The position numbers were made by a program, and so were the translations under genes. Of a stretch of 64,000 bases of DNA, positions 44,182 through 54,318 are shown piece by piece. The stretch is from Saksenaea vasiformis B4078 (taxonomy: Eukaryota; Mucoromycota; Mucoromycetes; Mucorales; Saksenaeaceae), in the NCBI GenBank assembly GCA_000697055.1, contig JNDT01002331.1, positions 62,001-126,000 on the forward strand. The letters are read 5' to 3'. The stretch's first letter is position 1; each line of letters opens with the position of its first letter. Below the pieces are notes generated by a model. The model worked only from the letters and a program-made list of their open reading frames with translations, did not search any database and was not told the origin of the DNA.

Positions 44182-45388
44182 TTAGTATTTGCAATTCTCC
44201 CAGAGAATGGAAAATTCTTGTTCGTCCACATAAACTTTGGTTGGTACGGTCTCCACTTGCATTGGCCGGAAAGGACGGACACCGTCATCCTGGGAAATTC
44301 GCTGAATTAAAATGGAACCCTCGATTAATGCAATAATATCTCGAGCTTCTGTTGATGGATTTGAGTTTACCACCGGTGAAGCGGATGAACGACGGGCATG
44401 TGAAGGTTCATAGACAGGGGTGATGAACATCGATGGCTCAGAATGGCGTCGGCATTCAATAGGAGGCAAAGTGGGACTTGGGGAATTCATCAGTGACATT
44501 GTTTGCACCACCCTGAACGAAGGTGATGGTGTCGATAGGGGTGAAGTGGAAGTGGAACTACTCGTATTGTCCATATCATCATCATTGTTCAACAGCTGAG
44601 AAAGAGACATGCCGCTTGGTTTGTTTGGAGATTGCATCGGCTTGGCTGTTGTTCGCCTGCGCGACCGAGTTTCGCGACCATACGGCCCGAGACGTTTGCC
44701 ACGTTGAACACTGAGTTGGCGCGGCCGTCGTGTCGGGGAACAATCAACTACGCGTGAACAGTCGAGGGCCAAATTCCGAAAAGCTGCGTCGTCGGGGCAA
44801 ACGCATTCATTGGGAAAGTCAACGCCAAATATTGGAACAAGTTCCTGGCGTATGTGCCACGCGGTTCGCTTGCAGAGAGTACGCGCATAGTCAAACGGTA
44901 TCCTACAGAATACCCCACCAAAATGGTTAGACAAAGAAAATAATGACACGTCATTAATCAACATCCACTTGCCAAGTGCCTTGAATATGAAGATACCCTC
45001 CTCGGACTCGTTTTACCGTGAAATCCTCCAAATGTTTATTGAGTTCCACCAATTTGACAATCTCTGATTTAGGATGTCCGAGAGCTTTCCATACGCCAGT
45101 AAACAAGACATCACCTAAAAAGAGTAACAGCTAAGTTTGTCAAACGGATGGGGAAATTATAATTACCGTTCTCTCGGTCCCACATGATAGGAAATCCATT
45201 GATCGTATATTCGTAGACTTTAAAAAAAAAGTTGTATATATATAAGGATGGATTTACGAAACTATCCTTTTCTTACCTGGGATGAAACCACGAGGATCTA
45301 AAGATGTCGAGTATTTTTCTCTTTTTACTTGAAAGGTAGATTCAGCATGCGGCTTATATTTTGGTGAGTCATTTCGATCAGTAGTCAT
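44182..45388 (-). CDS. APSES/KilA-N domain DNA-binding protein
   Basis: A four-exon minus-strand gene of about 350 residues. APSES domains are fungal winged-helix-like DNA-binding modules in regulators of development and the cell cycle. The N-terminus (MTTDRNDSPKYKPHAESTFQ) leads to FIPVYEYTINGFPIMWDREN, then GDVLFTGVWKALGHPKSEIV, KLVELNKHLEDFTVKRVRGG and YLHIQGTWIPFDYARTLCKR. The GGY..IQGTWIPFD.AR..C stretch is the APSES hallmark (GG...YQGTWVPLE.AR). After IRQELVPIFGVDFPNEC comes a basic patch (RETRSRRRTTAK) and a long Ser/Pro/Thr-rich tail, with no ankyrin repeats. This makes it closer to Xbp1- or Bqt4-like proteins than to Swi4/Mbp1. The last intron (44903-44972) uses a GC donor (CTTG|GCAAGT); a GT alternative would hit a stop. 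Confidence 0.75.
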
Positions 45389-46444
45389 GATAAGTAAGAA
45401 TTAGGTAAAAGAAGGAAGAGGTGGATACCGAGGCGTTTGTTTAAAAAGGAAGGAAGACAAGGAGGTTTGGGGGGAGTGACTTGTCAGGGGGGAGAATCGA
45501 TATTTTGTAGGTGCCTATTACAAAATGTTCAATTAATTTATGTTACTCTTTGTTTTTGGCTGGAGAATGTTATAACTATAGGAAAGTACTATTATATCTC
45601 TATATATCTTTCTCTTTTGTTTTTCCCCTTCTCTCTCTTTTTCTTTCTCTCTCTCTCGCTCTCACTCTCGCGCTCTCTCTCTTTTATTACTCTTTATAAC
45701 AACAACTGGTTCCCATCTATCGAATTCGATCCCTGCTAACCCCACTGTCCTATGACTTGTATGTGCAAATTGAATTTTTTTTTTTTTTTTTTAGCATGGC
45801 GAAGGCTTAAACATGCCAACGCTTTATACTTCCCCATTCTTAGTGTCATGTCAAATAAGAATGCAGGTGGCTATCGACATCCCATCTTACTTAATCACAC
45901 ACACACTCTCTCCTTCCCCTTCTCTTCTCTTTCTTTCTGATTGTACAAGGTAACCTCACTTGGTCAGTGCATCGAAGAAAACTCAGCAAAAGTGTTAAAA
46001 TTTAACTCAGAAGATCAAACCCTTTTTCTGTTCGGTTGAAGTAACACCTGATAACTATCAACAAACATTCTTCTGTAAAAAAAAAAATCTCGCTTCCCTT
46101 TTCGAAATAATCTAATATGGTCAAAATGGGTTGTGATTTGAGCGCGCTTGTTGTTGTCACAACAACCCCTAAGACGATCATCGTTTAAAATCCAAAAATT
46201 ATGCATGATTCCTCACTCATTTAACAATGAAATTGTCAAACGCATCTTCTTTTGTTCTCTTTTCACTACTTTACTGTGATATGCACTTTACAAATATCTC
46301 TTGTTTTTAATTTCTCGAGTTCTTACACTTGTGTTAGCTCGGTCCTTCACTTAAGAAACTTTATAACTGTAACACGATCATGAAGCCTATATTTCCTTTT
46401 TCTTTTTTTTCTCTCTTTTTAAATAAAAAGTACAGATGGTCTTT
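45389..46444. other. Intergenic, pyrimidine-rich
   Basis: No gene supported. It holds a CT-rich tract (about 45625-45682), a T17 run near 45776 and a short CA repeat near 45898. The 100-codon ORF at 45437-45739 is produced by the CT tract. Confidence 0.4.
45625..45682. repeat. CT-rich low-complexity tract
   Basis: Runs of CTCTCT with occasional T, G and A, about 58 bp, 240 bp upstream of the APSES start codon on the plus strand. Purine-rich on the coding strand of that gene. Confidence 0.8.
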
Positions 46445-48226
46445 TCACCATTTAGCCATGAATTGTTCCGTAGCAAACCTAATATCGGCATTGCTGTGCG
46501 TAGGTCCAGCTGCATTGTTATCAGGCTTGTCAACCCAGTCTCCCTGGACGTAGTTCAAGTGGCCGTCATCGTGGTCCATCCAGTCACCTTTGACGTAGTC
46601 TTGGTGGTCAATCCAGTTGCTCTTGACATAGTTGTCGTGATCCACCCAGTTGCCTTTGACATAGTTGTTGTGGTCGACCCAGTTGCCCTTGACGTAGTTA
46701 TCATGGTCAACCCAGTTGCCCTTGACGTAGTTGTCGTGGTCAACCCAATTGCCTTTAACAATGTCCTCGTGTACATTATCGTGGTCTACCCAGTCGCCCT
46801 TGACGTAGTCCTGGTGTACATCATCATGGTCGACCCAGTCGCCCTTGACAAAGTCCTGGTGTACATCATCATGGTCAACCCAGTCGCCCTTGACGTAGTT
46901 TTGATGTCCCAGGTCCTCGTCATCCATAGCAACTTCATCCGCATGCCAGACACCCTCAGACGAGTGATCAGGCACCGCACTCGCGTCAAACCATTCGTTT
47001 AGATGCTCGGTAGGCGCACTCTCATCTTCAATGTCGACTTCGTTACGATGCCATTCACCGTCTACGACGTCGTTTGTCCAGTCAGCATCGTTTTCATGCT
47101 CCTCTGCTTCGTCTTCTTCCTCTTCAGGTTCAACAGGATTGAACTCATCTAGTTCGTGTGATACCCATGCACCTTCGTTCGAATGATCAGGTACGTCGTC
47201 CGAGTGCCAGTCCTTTGATTCTTCCATCGAGAACTCTTCGACATCAAATCCATTAGCATGACCAGTAGAGCCTTGGTCGCTGCCCTGCTGGCTGCCAAGT
47301 TGCTGAATCTCTTCAGCAAGCTCTGGACTAATTGCAGGACTATCTTGAGTCTAGATCATGAATGTTATTCGAGGTCGTTCGCTATTCCAACGGGAATTCT
47401 TACCTTGTCCTCGTTTTTGAGACTGTTGATCAACTCTTCGAGTTTCTGGTTACCAATAGGTTGGGAAGGCGATCCTTGCTTGATAGAATCAATCACGGAT
47501 TCGAGATCCTTGTCACTCAATTGCTGCTTCCCCGCAGTGACAACCTTGAATGGTACGGAGTCCAATTCACATGTCTGGTCACCAGCTTGAGCCTTGAGAT
47601 GGAAACGGTACTCGCCTAGTTGAAGATAAGTAACAGCTACAAAAGGCATGTAAAGTAAAGCCACTTACCGGCTGGTGCATTAATCGGGAATTCTTCTGTG
47701 ACACCGCGTTGGCCATCTTTTTTTTTTTTCAAAAAATAAAAAAATAAATCCGTTAGCAACAGAGCTTCGTGGTTTCGTGAAGAAAAGAAGAAGTTTGTAC
47801 CATAGACGCCGATATGTTGGACGCTATCATTTTGACCAGCTTCAAGAAGTGAGACGTCAACCTGGCCGAGGTTTTCGGGTGCTTGCCAGGCAACAATATG
47901 CTTTACGCTCTGCTCGTAGCTGACACCTAAATAAATGGGAAGACGTAGCACGTGGTATTTTTAGATCCATGTCAAAAATAAATGCCCTATTTACCTGTTG
48001 AGGCTGGGTAAGTGATGCGGAATCCTAAGATAAAAAAGTGCAATGTTAAATGGCATGAAAATAATGGGTTCATTCGCCATTACGGACCATGACAGACGTC
48101 GCCAGCTGGAAGTTCATCGGCATGAGTATAACTGGAATCAAAGATGGGACTGGCGTATACGAATGAACCAAATTGTAATGCTAGCGTTGCTGTTGTGGAA
48201 AGACTGAATAAGTGTGATAGTTTCAT
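46445..48226 (-). CDS. Secreted Kre9-like protein with tandem WVDHD repeats
   Basis: A multi-exon minus-strand gene. The start MKLSHLFSLSTTATLALQFG followed by SFVYA is a signal peptide. A beta-sandwich-like domain follows (FRITYPASTG, VKHIVAWQAPENLGQVDVSL, VTEEFPINAPAGEYRFHLKA, TCELDSVPFKV), which resembles the N-terminal domain of Kre9/Knh1-type cell-wall proteins. After a Gln/Ser-rich linker the protein becomes strongly acidic (NPVEPEEEEDEAEEHENDAD) with two VPDHSxEGxW motifs. It then carries ten tandem copies of (N/D)YVKG(N/D)WVDHD(N/D), about 46524-46908. Copies come in an 11-residue form and a 14-residue form that includes VHQ or VHE. Each has one Trp, one His and two or three Asp. It ends FATEQFMAKW with no membrane helix or GPI signal, so it is likely released or wall-bound. 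The repeat part is not a family I recognise. Confidence 0.75.
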
Positions 48227-48452
48227 CTTAAAGATGGTGCGGGACTAAAGAGAAAGAAAGGAGTGGATTATGAAGGTTAACGAAGGTCAAACCCAACGCA
48301 CTTTTCCGTAATTGATTGTGGCTATTTTTACTGAGGTTGCACAGTAGTAATTGGACGCGGACCTGAGAGTAACATATGGTATCCTTTTATAAGGTACATG
48401 AATCCGTTTTTCATAAACAGATAGTTGCTATGAAGTTAAATAATTTGATAGC

Positions 48453-50147
48453 TTAAAGCTTTTTCTCATCCTTGATTTTCTTCTTCTTCTTCTTGTCGTT
48501 GTTGTTGGTGGTGGTAGTGGCGTTGCCTGCCGCCTTTTTCCCTTTCTTCCTTTTGCGCTTGCGAGTAGAAGGGGGGGTCTTTCTTTTTCGTGCTCCGCCG
48601 CGGCTTTGTGTGTTGGGGCCGCTCCGACGATTACTTTTATTACTAGCACTGGCGCTAGTGCTGGCACGGGCAGTAGTAGTATTGGTCTTAGCACTAGTAC
48701 TGGCACGGCTGTTGGTACGACTGTTGGTACGGTTGCTAGTCGCTCGTTTGGTCGAGGTTTTAGGTGTCACAAGGTCAAAATAACGCTGATATTCAGGATC
48801 ATTATCTCGGTGTTCTAAAATATTAACAAATCCTTCCAAAGGCGATAAATAACCATCTTCATAATCTTCTTCCCGGCCGCTGCCGCATAAATCAATTACA
48901 CTACAGTCCGATTCATCATCATCATCATCATCATCGTCATCCACATCTCCACCGCCACTGTCTGCGTCATTGTCATCGTCGTCATCGTCTAGTACGATCG
49001 CTCGATTTGCCAGCTCGTCGTCTACATGTTGCTGAAGTACAGCTACATCAACCCACTTTTTACATAATGGACATTGCTCTTGTTTCGGCTCCACTGGTAT
49101 GGCATGATTTGTCCGATGTGGAGAGCGTCGATCCGTATCCATTTCCATTTCCATTTGCAGATGACGATCGAGGCGATCAAACGGTGAGGACCGAAGTACC
49201 GAGGGTGGTTGTACCGGGACTACGCTTCCTGAACATCCGGATGCATGCATTTCAATTTTATCGCGCGGGAATAAACGCAAACAGAGTGGACATTCCACCT
49301 CCAGAGGGTCAGGAATAACTGAATTCGCATGTGCCTGAGATCGTTCTCTAAATTCTCGTTGGTGACGGGAAGTTAACATGTCTGTGAGTGTGCGCTGATT
49401 CAAATTTCGCTGCGTCCCTGTCGTCTCCTCATCGGATATCGCAGTGTAAGCTCGCCCTTTGCCTTTATCAATGCGTTGTGTATGTGAACTGTCTGAAGGA
49501 TGATCGACAGGTGCATGCGAAGTTACGGACATGGATGAAGATGCAAGATGGGATGAGGATGAAGGTGAGTGCTGTGATTTTTTGGTAGTTGTTTCCGAAT
49601 GAATCCAAGATGACAGGTCGTCGATATCGATACTTGTTTCATTTTCTGCTGTTTCTTTTTTGACATCGATCCATTTTGACAGATCATCGATATCAAGTAT
49701 ATCGTCGTTATTCGTCACATTCTCTTTTTTTATATTTACAGAAGCATCATTTGCTTGTGAAGAGGAGCTTCGTTTGTCGTGCTTTTTAGGGACAGGGCTA
49801 GTTGATTTTGTTCTGTGCCTCTGCACTAACGGTTTTCGTATCGGTTTTGCAGTAGTAGTTTGAAAATCGTCATCACTGTCATCACGGATGGTTTGTTTGT
49901 CAGGCATTTGCGAAGACGTATCCATAACCGAAGTCTTTCGAATGGTTTTATATCCTAGGGAAGATAGATCAACTCGGCGTGTTTCGTTAACTGGTGCTAG
50001 CTTGCGCTGCTCATGTGCATTCGCTTCGCTTTCAATTCGATCAACGTTAGTAAGGTCGTTGCTTTTTCTCCACGATCGTGCTCCCCCAACGGCTCCATTT
50101 TGTGTTGTTAAGACCATGCACGTAAAAAGGATTTGCCTTGCGTGCAT
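48453..50147 (-). CDS. UBZ-type zinc finger protein with SIM-like and PIP-like motifs
   Basis: A single-exon ORF of 564 residues, mostly disordered. Two short zinc fingers stand out: CPLCLRLFPRDKIEMHASGC has C-x2-C-x11-H-x3-C spacing, that of Rad18-type UBZ4 ubiquitin-binding fingers. CPLCKKWVDVAVLQQHVDDE has C-x2-C-x11-H but lacks the final Cys. Just before the first finger is NQRTLTDMLTSRHQREF, similar to a PCNA-binding PIP box but without the aromatic pair. After the second finger a long Asp run leads to ESDCSVIDL, the form of a SUMO-interacting motif. Earlier, the motif DIDDLSxWI occurs twice (DIDDLSKWIDV, DIDDLSSWIHS). The C-terminus is basic (KRKTPPSTRKRKRKKGKK), probably nuclear localisation. 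A role in ubiquitin/SUMO-guided DNA damage tolerance is inference; no named orthologue was recognised. A second Met lies at 50117. Confidence 0.7.
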   Translation of the reverse strand: MHARQILFTCMVLTTQNGAVGGARSWRKSNDLTNVDRIESEANAHEQRKLAPVNETRRVDLSSLGYKTIRKTSVMDTSSQMPDKQTIRDDSDDDFQTTTAKPIRKPLVQRHRTKSTSPVPKKHDKRSSSSQANDASVNIKKENVTNNDDILDIDDLSKWIDVKKETAENETSIDIDDLSSWIHSETTTKKSQHSPSSSSHLASSSMSVTSHAPVDHPSDSSHTQRIDKGKGRAYTAISDEETTGTQRNLNQRTLTDMLTSRHQREFRERSQAHANSVIPDPLEVECPLCLRLFPRDKIEMHASGCSGSVVPVQPPSVLRSSPFDRLDRHLQMEMEMDTDRRSPHRTNHAIPVEPKQEQCPLCKKWVDVAVLQQHVDDELANRAIVLDDDDDDNDADSGGGDVDDDDDDDDDESDCSVIDLCGSGREEDYEDGYLSPLEGFVNILEHRDNDPEYQRYFDLVTPKTSTKRATSNRTNSRTNSRASTSAKTNTTTARASTSASASNKSNRRSGPNTQSRGGARKRKTPPSTRKRKRKKGKKAAGNATTTTNNNDKKKKKKIKDEKKL

Positions 50148-50821
50148 CCTCGACGAAAGTCACAACGTCCATGTGGTTACGGGAACCCTATCGTGCACTA
50201 CATAAAGGGAGCAGCCTACACGGAGAGAAACCAGCCTTGCAAATCGGTAAGACACAACATTTTAGCAAAGTAAGTTCACTATAAAGTTGAACGATAAATA
50301 GCTGACGATTTGTTTGCCGTGTGGGCGATCTGCAAAAGAAACATCAGGTAATAGCAGATGTGTGAATACACGATTTCCAAACTGCCCAAAAAGCATGCAT
50401 CGGTAACTTGAGGATCGCGCCATACTATCTATGGTATAAAGAGAGTCATCCGTGCCATATGTCATTTTTTATGAATGTAAAGTCAAACGTCAGTCAGTCA
50501 AAAAAGTACGCATAAATGCTGAGTCAGGTACAACAAAGTAGTGACACAAACAACGATCAGAGGATTGGATTATGCCCAAATACTTACACCATAAATGGAC
50601 CAGAAGGACCGTGTATGAACTTAGTCTATTCAATGCACGCGAATAAGCTTATTGGAAATAGGAAAGGGGTAATGCATGCCGCCGTTTAACAATAGCTATC
50701 CACTTATAACTACACTATTCTGCAAGATCCAATCCATAGGCTATGAAGGAACTGAATGATGATGTTACAAGACAAAAACAAAAATGGACAATAAAAGAAA
50801 AGCGACTGTGCCTATTTAGTT
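50148..50821. other. Intergenic
   Basis: The minus-strand ORF at 50262-50465 (starts MTYGTDDSLYTIDSMARSSS) has protein-like composition but no recognised domain and no splice partners. Otherwise nothing is supported. Confidence 0.3.
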
Positions 50822-51177
50822 ATGGCTGTCAAAAAGGAGTATGAGCAGGACAATCCACATGCGGTAATCGTAGTCACGACACAAATGTTCCTGACGGAAA
50901 GCATTTCCGAGGTCATTACTGAGTGATTTCATCCATAAGAGTCGAGAATGATCCGTTTACAGGAAGTACAAGGCACGCAACATGGATTTGTCCTTGTACA
51001 AAGTGGTCATCATCCAATGAGATGTAAGTATCATGGTTTATGTATTCATTTGAGTTGTTAGATGCGCCAGATAGAGATCAAGCAGTTGAAGCTTCCATTG
51101 TGACGTTATAGATGAGATGATCCACTTTGTCCATGAAACACGGGTGAAGAGGTTACAAGACAAATTTGGATGACAGC
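50822..51177 (+). CDS. Small multi-exon protein, unknown
   Basis: Exon 1 reads MAVKKEYEQDNPHA and ends at a GTAATC donor. After an intron ending CATAAGAG, exon 2 reads SRMIRLQEVQGTQHGFVLVQ, SGHHPMR into GTAAGT. Exon 3 reads YAPDRDQAVEASIVTL and hits TAG. Shifting by one base there opens DEMIHFVHETRVKRLQDKFG and a stop, a sequence that looks just as protein-like. So there may be a 1-nt indel, an unusual splice, or an early true stop. Short, charged and soluble. Family not recognised. Confidence 0.4.
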
Positions 51178-51329
51178 GCGATGAAACTTGCAATAGCTCC
51201 ATATCACATTACAGAATAAAATGAAGTTACTATTCACCAAACGTTGGGCAATTCGCCACTCACGTGAAAAAAAAAAGTTTGAGACACACAGAAATGGGAG
51301 GATGTTTGAAAGGGGAAATTTTTCTTTGC

Positions 51330-51332
51330 GCC

Positions 51333-51371
<39 letters not shown>
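51330..51371. repeat. CT microsatellite
   Basis: About 40 bp of CT repeat, 50-90 bp upstream of the ELMOD start codon, presumably in its promoter or 5' leader. A similar CT tract lies in the 5' flank of VPS33 (about 58678-58705). Confidence 0.85.
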
Positions 51372-51376
<5 letters not shown>

Positions 51377-51419
51377 GTTCTTTTTCATTTTCCTCTTCTT
51401 CCTCCTACTACTTACACTC

Positions 51420-52916
51420 ATGGACTGGTTCATCTTGCTGGTACTCAACAAGATTTACCAGTCGCCATTACTCCTCTCATTTTATAAAGCTTACAAATTC
51501 GTTGTCCATTTGACAACTGGCACCACTGAAATATATCGCGTTTGTCAAGCAGCAGCAAGAGAATTAGAACAAAGACGTTATCATAAAGAAGAAAGTACAC
51601 AAGCATTAGAAAACTGGCCTGAAAATGTGCCCGAAGATATTGTCTACCGTATAGGTAAAGTTCTATATGCCCGACGAGCTCGACTCAATCATAGTAACAA
51701 TGATAATAATCAGATCGATCGATCTTGTACTCTAAGCAACTTACGGTAAATGCAAAAGCCATGTCAACACGACACCGGACAAAGCAACTGGAGTCTTTTA
51801 AAAATGTTGTATTTTAGTTGGAGCGGCGCGAACTAGAGTCCCCAACATGTCGCGTCGACGAGTTAATTCGGGTGATCATCACGAAAAAGCGGTTTCCCTG
51901 TGGTACAAAGAGGTAAATAACTAGGGAAAATACAATCTGTACATTAGCTGAATCCTTCTTCTTCTTGAGAAAGTGCTGCTGCCCGGGTACTCCGTACTTG
52001 CTTGATCCGTATCACCGAAACCTATCGTCTAACACGCGAAATCAATGAAAGAGCTCATACAAAATATGATTCGACAAATCCTGTCCATGAACAAAAACTG
52101 TTAAAGGTAAAGTACCATAGATAGCATGAAAATAGGTTGATGTAACATGTATCTACCAGTTATGGAAAGCATTAATGCCAGACACCGAGTTAGAAGCACG
52201 ACTGACACGACAATGGGGAGAGGTATAACAAAAAGTTTTTTTTTCCTTTTTTTCTCTGGAAATTTAACGGGCAAACTATAGATTGGTTTTCAGGGTAATG
52301 ATCCAGCTACCGATTTTCGGGGTATGGGGATCCAGGGGTTGGATGATCTTTTATACTATGCCCAAACCCATCCTGCATCCGCAATGCGTACATTCACTAG
52401 CTCACGTCACCCAATTTCCTGGTAAGTTTCTATGAAAAAATATAGGCCAGAAGCTAAAAAAGAAAGCTGATGGTAGGTACCCGTATGCATCCGTCAGTAT
52501 CAATATCACGCAGTACGCTGTACAAGCATTACGAACCCGGCAGCTGCAGCATTTTCTGTTCAAATTTGGAACAAGTCGCAAAACATACAGCGAGTTTTAC
52601 TGTAATTTATTATTGACATGCACCCTATGCAATGTATTTAAATGATGTCCTAGGTTACCTGTACCACAAATTTAATGAGTTCTGGATGTCACATGAAGAA
52701 CCACGACCGACTGTCATGGATTTTGAGCAGAGATTCAGGGAGTTTAAAGAACGAATTAACAAGGAACTGCTGGTCCAAGAAGTCGTTCCTCTCAATGTAC
52801 TACTAACAAAGACCAATCCAGAATACAAAGAACAAACAAACGAGTTGGAAACAAAAGAAATGTCATCTATCAGTCCCTCGTCGGATACAATCAAACAACG
52901 CCGATCGGTTTACTAA
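51420..52916 (+). CDS. ELMO domain-containing protein (ELMOD, Arf-family GAP)
   Basis: A multi-exon gene. ELMOD proteins are GTPase-activating proteins for Arl2 and Arf-type GTPases. The N-terminus begins with a hydrophobic segment (MDWFILLVLNKIYQSPLLLS). The ELMO domain is complete: VDELIRVIITKKRFPCGTK, TCLIRITETYRLTREINERA, HEQKLLKLWKALMPDTELEA, RQWGEIGFQGNDPATDFRGM, GIQGLDDLLYYAQTHP, PYASVSINITQYAVQALRTR, EFYCYLYHKFNEFWMSHEEP, FEQRFREFKERINKELL. The catalytic arginine of ELMODs, in the TDFRGMG motif, is present. Joins after the exon containing VDELIR are clean. The junction between exon 1 and that exon could not be fixed, since the obvious donor (CG|GTAAAT) and acceptor (TTTTAG) give a stop. 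Confidence 0.82.
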
Positions 52917-53419
52917 TAGAAACACGGAATGTGCATGGTATACCATCATTCAATAAATTACACAAAAAATTGTGGCAAATGCCGTACTCCGTATTTATAT
53001 ATGCTTTGTGTATAAAACTTAAATCCACATCTCTAAAATCCCTATCTGCATAGATGAAGTATTATAGGTACACACGCATACGTTAACGCAGAACGGGTCC
53101 TTTCCTCTTTCACTAAACAGTAGTTTCTGTAGGAGCCCATATCCTCGTTTCATTCCCTTTGCTACAGTGCTTTTTTCTTCATTTTTTGGATAAAACAACT
53201 GTCGCAGCCGTTAATCACCTTTTTGTCCCAAATGTTTTGTCATGTATCCCTAATTTAAACCGGAGGTCCAGTATGAGAGGCAGGATGCTTTTCTTTATAA
53301 TGATGATGATGTCGACGAGTTGAGAGACAGAGAGACAGAGAGAGAGAAGTGTGATCATTGAAGGTTGTTGTAAGGACTGCGCCATACTAACCCATTGGCA
53401 AACTTGCATACCGTGAGAA
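52917..53419. other. Intergenic between convergent ELMOD and GATA genes
   Basis: About 500 bp between two stop codons facing each other. It contains an AT-rich 3' flank with ATTCAATAAATTACAC (possible poly(A) signal of ELMOD near 52950) and an AGAGACAGAGAG run near 53327. No gene. Confidence 0.4.
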
Positions 53420-54277
53420 TTAGAAGTATTTTGTTTGAACTTCATCCATTGGGCTGTTAGCGGTAGGCGTGTAGGGTGGTTGCTGTGAATATCTGTAAGT
53501 GGGGGGAGGCTGTGAAAAGTGAAACGTCATATTTCCATCCATCGTAGCAGGCGCGTTTATAAAAACGGGTGCGCCTGTCATAACGGGTCTAGCTGAGGAT
53601 TGCTGCGTTTCCGGAGATGACGGTACAGACAGTTGCTGCTGCTGCTGCTGTTTTTGCTGTGGATCGGACCCTTTGGTCTTTTTTCCCGTTTTCCGGCTGT
53701 TATTGCTGCTTTCGTACCGTTGCCGTTTTTTGATCACGTCCGTCTTCATGGACAGCGGCCTTCGTTCGTGATGTAGTTTGAGGCTACAGGAAGTGTCAGA
53801 GTGTACAACAACTATTGGGCAGCAACGCACTATAAACCGCAGGCGTTGCACAGCGGGGCGCCTTCATCGTCTCTTCGCCAAAGAGGTGTCGTGGTGGTTG
53901 AGCAGTTTGAACAGACCAGCTGTGAGGCTTCATCTTCACGTGCTTCTTTCCGTGCATTGTGTGGCTTTAATGTCTTTGGCCGGGGTGCATTGTGCAACTT
54001 TTGGCTAGAATTGCATGTTTTGATCAATCTCTGCGGAACCAATCAGATTACTTACTAAAGACCACACGCGTTACAGAGAAGTTCGTCATCGGCTGATCGC
54101 CTCCACAACGGAGTCGAGGTAGCGCCACAGTTTGTACAAACAGGTTTACTTTGTGGATCACCTGTAGAAGCAGAAGAAGGTTTCCTAGGTTTCTGTGGAT
54201 CGTTATAAGGTGATGTTACTGGTGTCGAAGCTGAAAGGATTGGTTGTTGCTGCTGCTGTACCTGTGGCTGTGATTGT

Positions 54278-54318
<41 letters not shown>

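Noticed and set aside
46436..47002. A 188-codon plus-strand ORF rich in VVVHPVALDVV
   Set aside because: It is the antisense reading of the WVDHD repeats. Its apparent repeats come from the minus-strand gene, which has a signal peptide and proper introns.
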